Shown: positions 55,774-64,000 of the stretch, piece after piece
Position numbering within the stretch: the stretch's first letter is position 1
Layout: each line of letters begins with the position of its first letter
NCBI GenBank assembly: GCA_900208305.1
Contig: OAPG01000001.1
Span: 2,170,001-2,234,000 of the forward strand
Direction: 5' to 3'
Length of the DNA: 64,000 bases
Source of the DNA: Melanopsichium pennsylvanicum
Taxonomy: Eukaryota; Basidiomycota; Ustilaginomycetes; Ustilaginales
Program-made: the position numbers and the translations under genes
Notes under the pieces: model-generated
What the model was told of the DNA's origin: nothing
What the model saw: only the letters and a program-made list of their open reading frames with translations
Databases searched by the model: none

Positions 55774-58700
55774 AGTAGATTCAATTTGGTTTACCTTGTG
55801 AACTGTAACTTTACCTTATTTATATATGATGGACTCTGAGTCGGATGAATTTGGACTTTAACATACTCCGTCTCGTTGTATGGACGAATCGAAACTGTTG
55901 CCGACTGAGATGACTTGGAACGCGATCTCTTCAGGGTATGTGCAATTGAAGTCTAAGTGTATGGTATCAGTAACATTTGTACCCCGCGGAAGCACCGATT
56001 CTATTTGTACAGGACCACCACCCACGTTTATCGCCTCGTGATAAAACGGTGCGAAACTTCACTCTACATCGGGTATGAAAAACCAAAACCTTTCCTCCTT
56101 TTAGCTGACGCATGCCAAACCTACGTCTCGGGTAAGCCTAATCACACTACCATTTCAAAACTGATAATGTGCGTGTGCGTATGTGTGTGAGAGAGAGAGA
56201 GATGTTGAAATGTACCATTGGAATTGTATTGCGAATGCAAAAATGTGCCGATCAGAAAGGAAACCTCGTGGGAAACAGAAAAAAGAAAGGGGGAAAGGCC
56301 GATGGAGGTTCGATGTCCACGACCTTTTTCTTGTCCTGCAAGGGGTTTTGAGCGGTCTCTGAATAGTAACTGTATGATGTGGCGGAGTTAGGATACCATT
56401 AGATTTTCCATCTTTCTCTTAAGCCCTTCCAATCTCTCTGACTAGAAATCGGACTAAGGTTGGATTACATCGCATGAAATTGTCACACTGCAGCAATTAT
56501 AGCGGTACCATTTGCTAAGATTCTAATGCGAGTGGCTACGCATACAAGTTTGGCTATTTCTTTCTGTCTTGTTCTCCTTTTTTTGGAAGCCAAGACAAGT
56601 TTACGGCCATCGGTGGGCGAAACAAATCCAATCTGTCATAAAGCTCCGACTATGGTTGTGTCTCTCTTTTCGATTTTTTTGTTTTGTTTTAAATGGTTCG
56701 GTGTCGCAGTCGAATTCGAGAACATTTCATGCCCTTTAAAAAATAACACCAACATCGACACCAACACTGGACGCAAAAACCCTTCATGTAGTACCACCAA
56801 AGTAGACCCCGCGATCAAAATCACGTTTGGACGCCTACTGACTCTCAACTTCGATCAAGCCATCCGGCATCTGCAGTCTGATGTTATTGCAAAAGAAATC
56901 ATTAGTTTGAATCCGTCAATCGCGCCAGCAGCTTCGATCTGTGTGTGAGCCGGTCCATACTTGTTTTCGGCAACATCGCGCGGAAAAAGGGGTTTGTCTC
57001 CCCCCACTTCTCTCTCTCTCTGTCAAAGTTTTCACGAGAACATGGGTGTCAAGGTTGCCGATGCCTCTGTCCACCACCCCGCCCCTTGATTTTTCAATCT
57101 CTTCGCAAATGGGTTGATTGGTGCACATCACATTGTTACCCAAGTGAATAGATAATTGCTGCAATCCGGCCCGGATAACCTATTTCCGATTCATTGACTG
57201 CGACAGTCAACTTGTTTCCAAAAACAGCATGATGGAGTTAAAGTTATGATGCGCGTCGTGACCATCGCCGATCGAGCTAAGTTTCTATTCGGCATCTCAA
57301 CATCAGAGCCAGTCGCTCGGTGTGGCGTGGCTTTCGAAGGCGTCGGCTTTCATCCCTTCAGCCGTGATTGACCAACCATAAGAGGTGGCGTTGGGAAGTT
57401 GCTACACCTGTTGATCGGATAGAAAAACAATGTGCAAGGGGTAATGGATTCTAGCCGAGCCACACGATGTGCCACACCGAACTTTCCAGGCGCACAATGG
57501 TATACCACCAGTACACGAGTCCCTGCATGATAAGACTCCAGTACCAAGCACAAGCGAGCACCGTCCGGCACATTCAAATTGTTTGAGCAAGCCACTTGTG
57601 CTGAACAGAGACTCGCTTAAACCTTAGTTGATCTTTTCGATCTCGAGGCTCGGTGGCAAACGTTTAAGTCCAAGGCAGAGTGTCCGGAGGGGCAACAAGA
57701 TTCGAATTCTGGCATTGTTCGCTAAAAATTATCGTACGAGAACTGGACTCGCACGCAAACAAAGGGTCTAAGCTCTTCCAATTCTCGTGTGGTGCTTTTG
57801 CGCAGTAGATTTTCGCGGGGGTTGCTATAATGCCTAAAGCTTTGCAACGTCGATCTGTGTGTTGGCCCACCTGACAAGTTCAGACTTGATCGGACTTAGA
57901 ATTCCCGATCGGAGTTTCCAAAAACGGACGATGCCCATTTACACGACAGCGCCTCTGGCCAAAGTGCATGCAATTGCAATCGCGCGCCAAACCAGTTACG
58001 CGACCGTGTAACTCGAGCTGCAGATTGCTTAAGTGCTCCTTTACCGGATCGGCCAAAACGGAGTGCCCTGGACGTCCCATGCTCGTTGGTGTCAGTCCTC
58101 TTTCTGTGTTCCCCATCGGCAAATAGGGTGCTGACGCTCTAGACTTACTTTGCTCTATACAACCTGCATTCCTGCATTCCTGCTGATCATTTGATCATTT
58201 GGTGGCATTTCCCGCTCCGCCTCTTGCTTTCCCTTTGCACCTCATCGCCGCTTTGTCAAAGTGCTAAGGTGCTTCGTTCGAATGTTGGGCTCGGTCCATC
58301 CGTGACACCCCATGACCCGTTTAGCAAACTTGAATTCCTTCTGATTTCGACACTACGATAGCCGCAGATCGGATAGCTGGAAACGCATCGTTGACTGGCC
58401 ACTCGCGAGGGGAACCGTATGTCTGTCTCGCTTAAAGGGCCACTCGGAATGGACCTGCATCGTCGCATGGACTCCCATATCAAAGGAATGGACTCGTGAC
58501 AACCAGCAATGCGACATCGTCCGATCGTGGGCTACGATTGTGAAAAGGGCGCAGTGACAGATGGTACGGAACAGAACTGCTGGTCCTGTATAATGGATCG
58601 TGTCTGCGATTGGAACGCCCAGATCGACCTGATTGGTCTGACCATGCTCAATACCTCGGGCTGCTACACATGATTTCGTCGGTCAAGATCTGCTTATGCA

Positions 58701-59719
58701 TCGTACTGTTAAGGCGTGAGCATATCTCGACACAAGTCCAGATTTGACCATGACACACATGGTATGCAATTGTTGCCGTTTCCGGGAAGATATCGCAATG
58801 ATCGGCAGTGTGGATAAGCTTGCAGTTACGCTGTGCATAGAAGCTGTCTGTGGAGCGGCGAATACGGTTCTTTTCACCATGCAAAAAAAAGCGGTCAAAG
58901 GCGCAATCGTGCAGCTCGGGGCTCTGGGCGTGGAGAGAGCAATTTTGCGGCACGGCAGACGATGGATTCGCTCGATCTTCCGAGCAGATCAAAATGCACA
59001 AATTAGCCTGGGTGAGGGCCACCGCGAAAATCGCCATGCAACCTCGCTTAAGTATCAATTCCGCGTGCTTATCATGGTGTTGAACTTACCATAGATGGGG
59101 CAGAACAAGGCTCGCGGTCGAAAGAGAGTTGACCGGTGATTGTGAACGTGCCCAAGGAGACATCCTTTCCGCTACTACTTCCTAGACTCACTCTAGCGTG
59201 CTCGGTGATGCTAACGACAGCAATCTCATGACGTTCAACACTTTCTTTTTTCGGCCAAGATGATCGCTGAGCGTAACAAAGCCGCCGTTGCTGGCGGTTG
59301 ACATTTCGTCCGTTGTCGCGGGCCTTGACCTCCCATTCTCGCTAGCAATTCGCCCGATCGAACAAAGCTTGATCTGTTTTTGAGTTTGTGGATGGCGCAG
59401 AGGAGAACATTCGTTAGAACGCAAATGATCCATGCATCCATACAAGCAATATTACGAGTTTAAGACCGACGCCGTTGGAAGGTACTATATGTTCACAGTG
59501 TGGTGACGCTCATACCTGCCGAGTGGCTGTGGAAAGACGCTATGGCGATCGTAACGACGAATTCCACTTCATTGTCTTGAGCCCGAAAAGCTTTTGGTGC
59601 TCCCCCTAAATTGTGCCTGCAAGTTTGTCTCATGGCGGTGCCACGCTGGGTTTTTATTTGGTTGCAGAGAGCACAAAGGGACTCAACGTCCAAAATGCGA
59701 GAATGTGCCCCAAGGGGCC

Positions 59720-59754
59720 AAAAAAGAAAAAAAAAAAAAAAAAGAAAAAAAAAA
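59720..59754 (+). repeat. A-rich tract, 35 bases
   Basis: Thirty-five bases of A interrupted by two G. Its function is unknown; a retroposed poly(A) tail is possible, but there is no recognisable element next to it. Confidence 0.85.
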
Positions 59755-61426
59755 GGTTCCAAATCAGGCGCTTAGCAACACTGCATGCAAAGCATGCGGG
59801 GCTGGCTGCAGTGTGAGTCTGAGCTGCAGCCAGTGCATTAGGCGAGACGAAGGTGCTCGCGCCCTGTTCGAGATCGAATGCTGAGCTTCAACAAAAGAAA
59901 AGTAGTCGGTGTGAGAAGCGGACTCGGAGTCTCTGCATGTTTGTTGAGTTTGTGGATACTTATCTGGCCGGATTCGTGCGTAGGCCCTAACGAGCGGGCG
60001 GGAACAAAAGCAATATTGAGCCAAAGTGAATTATGTCAGGAGCGGGGCTGGAAAAGGTAAGAGTCGGTGTTCGGTGATGGATGTGGATGCGCAGAAACAG
60101 AAGAACCTTGGTTGCATATGAGCTAGCATTCCATTTGGCGTCACGATCAGGACACCGGATGATGATGAAGCGACTCGGAAGTGGAATGTTGACGCGACCA
60201 TGACATGCGACAAGATCGACAATCATGGTGATCAGGTGGATGGTTAGATGACGAGGTGATCATGTCAGACTTGGGCCGTTGATGTCATGACGGCTTACGG
60301 GCGTATTGAGACGGGAAGGTGAGGCAAGGCTCAGCGTGACATGATTCCTTTTGGGCAGCGAGATCGGGTAGGGCATGCACTAATTCAGATCCGGAGTGCT
60401 TCCGAGAAATGCGTTTGAATAATTGCGAGGATCTTTTCGAGGGTCTCATGTTCGCTCGACACAGACAAAGGAAGGCGAAAAAATATCAATCAATCTGCCC
60501 CAAGCGTTCTTGAATTGGGTGGCGTGGGAGAGGTCACGACGAACGAATCTGGTGAAAATGTTTTTGATGCCGAAAAAGCCACGCTACTCGCGGAGATGGC
60601 TGAGTCGGTGCGATCGGGGTGCCCAAACCGCATAAATCAGGTTTATCAGGTCTGGCTGGCTCTTATTTTTTGTTTCTCTCTTCCCACGTCTTCTTACCAA
60701 CAAAGGGTTTGACAGCAAGTTGACGCCAAGTTGCGTTGCTTGGCTGAAGAGAAGCTGCAAGACGTCTCGCGCACCCACCCAAATGCACGCCATCGTTGTC
60801 TCCTGAAGATTGATATTTTTCCATCGACATCGACGTCGGCCGCTGACGTTTGACCACCAGAAAAACGTGTCAGATGTTGGTCCGCTTGTGTTCGGTATCA
60901 AGGTACCGTGACGGTGGATACATCCGGTGCCGCCATCATTATTTGTCGTTGTCGAGATCCGAGCTGACACTCGCATATTCACGTTCAAACTCTCGCTCAC
61001 GGTCACGATCTTGCTGACGCTCGAGTCTCGCGCCACATGAGCATCACAGTTGTACTTATTTGAATAGAATAGGTGTGAATGAACGATGAGATAGAGTTTC
61101 ATTTTGGGCAGGAATGCTTCGCATTGTAGCTTTCTGTTGTGCTGTTGTTCGAACTGAGCGACCTTGACATCGAGTGTGACTGGCAAGAGTAACGAGTTGT
61201 CGAAATCGTCAGCGAGTTCAGATTTGTAAGATTTCCAATCTTTTATTATTAATTATAATTCTCTCACTTTCACGTCAAACAGAGACAATCGTAAGGTTGT
61301 TGCGCGCGATGCGACTCCGCTGCCGTTTCCGGCTTGCGAATCACGCTTTTCCGTGTCGACCTCTTTTATTTGTTTTTCTTTTTTTTCTTGACCTCTCAGT
61401 TTTTCGCACCTGCTCGATCCGGGCAT

Positions 61427-61446
61427 ATTCATTCATTCATTCATTC
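61427..61446 (+). repeat. (ATTC)5 microsatellite
   Basis: Five tandem ATTC units in AT-rich DNA about 1.26 kb before the kinase start. Confidence 0.9.
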
Positions 61447-62044
61447 ATTTGATTAATTTTAAATATATTTCCTGTTAATATCTTGAATGCGCATCGACAG
61501 TCGTCATCCATGCCTTTCTCGCCTGTTGTGTGATTTCTCGATTCGTGTCCGCTGCATCCGACTCGTTCCTGGTCTAGCTGTCGTGTACTGTAGCGAGCCG
61601 ATGCTCATGGCACATCAAAAAAAGCGGGCTGGATTTCAGAGCGTTCCCATGCTCTCTCACCCTGGTTGCAACGATCCCCAACTACTGTACTCTCTGTCTC
61701 CCTTACCTTTGGCTATACAGCACTCGCATCCGCTTCCGCTTCCGCATCCGCCTGCGCCCAGCTGCTCAGCTGTTCTGCTTGCAAATCTCCGATCCCAAGA
61801 GCCAATTTTTTTTTTTGTTTGACCGCGTTGCTGATGGTAGTTGCTGCTTTATGATGCTGGGTTTTTGCGTTGAGTTGCATGCCTGGGTTTTTTGATTTCT
61901 GTAGTCATTGCCATGATTGTCTGCTCCCTCACTCGGAGCCTGCAGTGATTGGGAGCTAACACTCTGCTCTCACTCCGCGCTATCCCTCTCGGTCTTGCTC
62001 TTTGCTTTGGCCTGCCTCTTTCGGCGCAACTTTCGTTTCCCTAT

Positions 62045-62065
62045 TGCTGCTGCTGCTGCTGCTGC
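62045..62065 (+). repeat. (TGC)7 microsatellite
   Basis: Seven TGC units within the pyrimidine-rich region upstream of the kinase start, probably in its 5' leader. Confidence 0.9.
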
Positions 62066-62704
62066 TTCCCCCTTCTCCTCTCCCGCATTCTGCCCCATCC
62101 TTTTCCCCCTGCTTTGCGTCAAGCTGGGTTAGAGGTTGTCATACTCATCTTCCATTTGACTTCATAATCCTCATCTCTTTCATCACTGCATTCCATTGCC
62201 AAGCTCTTCGCGCCCGCCCCCTTTTCTCGATACCAGTATCTCTTGTCGTCGACGCTACATACCTTCTCACCATCATCTCTCACGTCTCTCTCTCGCTCTT
62301 TGTTTCCCAACTAGTTGCCATCGCCTTGATTCTTCTTCATCATCCAACCACCAACACAGCAATCTTGTCGACATTGCTAAACTTGCAGCCAACAGCATCC
62401 ACCAGCTGTCTTCACCGCAACAGATCAAGCCACCACACTCTCTTGCCAGTCAGCAGCTCCAACATCAGCGCCAGCATCGGCTAGCTACATCACTTCTACC
62501 TTCAACACTGATCCATCAGCCGCTGTCTACCCTCAGCACAACCAATGACCACATTGTAGTGACCTGCCTGCATCGACTCGACTCGTATCACTTTCGAGCT
62601 TCCTCCGACTTGCCTTTCACCGTTGCCGCTGGCTGCTCCCTTCAGCCCTAGCATTTCTGCAGCATTCGTTTTCCCCTTCTCAGCACATCGCCTCGTTTGT
62701 CAAC

Positions 62705-64000
62705 ATGTCATCAGCAAGTGCCAACCAGCAGCACAAGAACCTCATCGGCCATCGCATCGCTGATGGGCGTCTTGAGCTCGTCTCGGTGCTCGGTCTCGGC
62801 GCTTATGGCGTCGTCTACCTCGCCCGCGACCTTCACCAGCACCGAGGGCCATATGCCTCCACCTCTTCTCACAAAGCTTCCGCATCGCTCCTCGCTGCTA
62901 AAGAGGGTCGCGCTTCCGGCTACTACGCCGTCAAGTGCCTCAACAAGGTAGGCCTTGATGCTCGCCAGCGTGCTTTCCAGCGTCGTGAAATCATGCTTCA
63001 CACCATGGCCTCCAGTCATCCTAATGTGGTCACTCTCCACCGCGTCATCGACGATCCACAGGACCCTTGCGTTTACGTCGTCCTCGACTATTGCCCCGAT
63101 GGTGACCTCTTCAGCATGATCACAGAGACACAACGCTACATGCTCCCAAGCGCAGCATCCCGCGCTGCCCAAGAGCAAGGCATCGACGTTGCCTTCACAC
63201 AGGACCGTCTTACGATGGACGCTCTCATTCGTGATGTGTTTGATCAGATCCTCGACGCCGTCGACTTTTGCCATCAGATGGGCATCTACCACCGTGACCT
63301 CAAGCCAGAAAACATTCTATGCCTTCGTGGAGGTGCAAAGGTCGTGCTCGCCGACTTTGGCTTGGCGACGGGCGACAAGACCAGCGCCGACTTTGGCTGT
63401 GGCAGTACCTTCTATATGGGTCCTGAGTGCCAAGGTGGCATCACCCGCCGTCTTACCAGCTACAACACGGCCGCCAACGATGTGTGGTCCCTCGGTGTCA
63501 TCCTCGTCAATCTCATCTGTGGTCGCAATCCATGGAAGCAGGCGTGCCCCGCAGACGACACCTTCCGCGAGTACCTTCGCAATCCCGACTTTCTCAAGGA
63601 GATCCTTCCCATCAGCGAGGGCATCAACACCATCCTCAAGCGTGTCTTCACCTTCCGTGCCGAGTCTCGTTGCACCATCGCTGATCTCCGCAGGATGATC
63701 CGCAGCGTCGACAGGCTCACTGCCACCGCTGCTGAGATCAAGTCTCGACAGGCGATGGCCCGCCAAGCAGCTGCCCAGGCGCAAGCCGCTCGTCAAGCCG
63801 AAAAGGCAGCCGCCGCCGCTGCTTATCGCGAGCAGCAACACAGGCAGCAGGCCGTCCTCGAGGCTACTCGAGCCCAACACGCTCACGCTTACAACAGCCC
63901 CGCTGCTCAAGCCGTTCGTCATGTCGCTGCCGCTCGCAAGCCAGAGTGTGCCCGTGTTGCCTATCAGCCTCAAGTGGCTACTCCCGACGAGATCGCCCAG
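62705..64000 (+). CDS. Ser/Thr protein kinase, Ran1/Pat1-like, cut by window end
   Basis: The frame is open from ATG 62705 to the window end, so 432 codons are visible and the C-terminus is missing. Seen: glycine loop LGLGAYGVVYLARD (from residue 29), then an insertion of about 30 residues, the ATP-binding Lys in YYAVKCL (residue 77), the catalytic loop YHRDLKPENILCL (Asp 198), and DFGLATGDKTSADFGCGS (DFG from residue 217), followed by TFYMGPEC. The DFGCGS-x-FYM-PEC activation segment is typical of the fungal Ran1/Pat1, Ksp1 and Sks1 group; S. pombe Ran1/Pat1 blocks meiosis and mating under good nutrition. After the kinase domain (about residue 345 on) comes an Ala/Gln/Arg-rich, probably coiled or disordered region. 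The start has a family-typical N-terminus; the role in this fungus is unknown. Confidence 0.9.
   Translation, partial: MSSASANQQHKNLIGHRIADGRLELVSVLGLGAYGVVYLARDLHQHRGPYASTSSHKASASLLAAKEGRASGYYAVKCLNKVGLDARQRAFQRREIMLHTMASSHPNVVTLHRVIDDPQDPCVYVVLDYCPDGDLFSMITETQRYMLPSAASRAAQEQGIDVAFTQDRLTMDALIRDVFDQILDAVDFCHQMGIYHRDLKPENILCLRGGAKVVLADFGLATGDKTSADFGCGSTFYMGPECQGGITRRLTSYNTAANDVWSLGVILVNLICGRNPWKQACPADDTFREYLRNPDFLKEILPISEGINTILKRVFTFRAESRCTIADLRRMIRSVDRLTATAAEIKSRQAMARQAAAQAQAARQAEKAAAAAAYREQQHRQQAVLEATRAQHAHAYNSPAAQAVRHVAAARKPECARVAYQPQVATPDEIAQ

Larger units (their letters stand above)
55774..62704. other. 6.9-kb stretch without a convincing gene
   Basis: Only small, overlapping frames on both strands, none matching a family I know (largest 200 codons on the minus strand at 60584-61186; also 58648-59058 minus and 58744-59094 plus). 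Contains simple repeats: a GT/GA tract at 56169-56203, an A-rich tract at 59720-59754, (ATTC)5 at 61427-61446 and (TGC)7 at 62045-62065. The last kilobase is strongly pyrimidine-rich and probably the long 5' leader of the kinase gene. No transposon or RNA gene recognised. Confidence 0.5.

Noticed and set aside
58648..59094. Overlapping 110-140-codon frames on both strands, one Cys-rich with a hydrophobic start
   Set aside because: Considered as a small secreted effector, but there is no clear signal peptide cleavage site, and the plus-strand frame overlapping it is equally open, so neither is supported.
60584..61186. 200-codon minus-strand frame
   Set aside because: No conserved motif, irregular composition, no neighbouring exon with matching splice sites; regarded as background.

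Overview
The window is genomic DNA of a basidiomycete smut fungus (Ustilaginaceae, close to Ustilago or Sporisorium). Three things support this. Genes are interrupted by short introns with GTAAGT/GTGAGT donors. The encoded proteins are eukaryotic housekeeping proteins. A tightly linked STE3-type pheromone receptor and a 39-residue farnesylated pheromone precursor closely resemble the a1 allele (pra1, mfa1) of the Ustilago a mating-type locus. I made all intron-exon models by hand, using phase-compatible splice sites and family conservation. Exon coordinates are given in each entry.

Left part (1-15 kb): 3' end of a ferric reductase; TATA-binding protein; on the minus strand the mRNA cleavage factor CFIm25; a SAP-like membrane protein; on the minus strand an OPA3-like protein; and a large trehalose-phosphate synthase-like protein whose catalytic motifs are altered in both domains (probably a regulatory subunit). 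An 8.7-kb stretch (15.2-23.9 kb) follows in which I see no convincing gene, only two small tandem repeats. Next come a Zn2Cys6 transcription factor and, on the minus strand, the Arp2/3 subunit ARPC5.

Middle (29-47 kb): an oligopeptide transporter; on the minus strand mitochondrial ribosomal protein uS19m; DAHP synthase (aromatic amino acids); on the minus strand CBP4 (bc1 complex assembly) with a 1,046-nt intron; pantoate-beta-alanine ligase (pan1); and an Asterix/PAT-complex protein. Then comes the a mating-type locus: pra1 (four exons), a pheromone-precursor pseudogene on the minus strand with one in-frame TAG, and intact mfa1. Copies of ACAAAGGG, the core of the pheromone response element bound by the HMG factor Prf1 in Ustilago maydis, lie upstream of pra1 and between the pseudogene and mfa1. 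Secreted pheromone (mfa1) and receptor (pra1) work together in mate recognition. The pseudogene looks like the relic of a second pheromone specificity.

Right part (47-64 kb): a GPI-anchored chitin deacetylase-like protein; on the minus strand the tRNA-splicing endonuclease subunit SEN15; a large Stealth-family phosphotransferase with an EF-hand; a 6.9-kb stretch without a convincing gene; and the 5' part of a Ran1-type protein kinase that runs off the window.

The most interesting item is the pheromone pseudogene at 44219-44344. It keeps a start codon, a 40-residue precursor length and an intact CVVA farnesylation box, but has a stop at codon 24.
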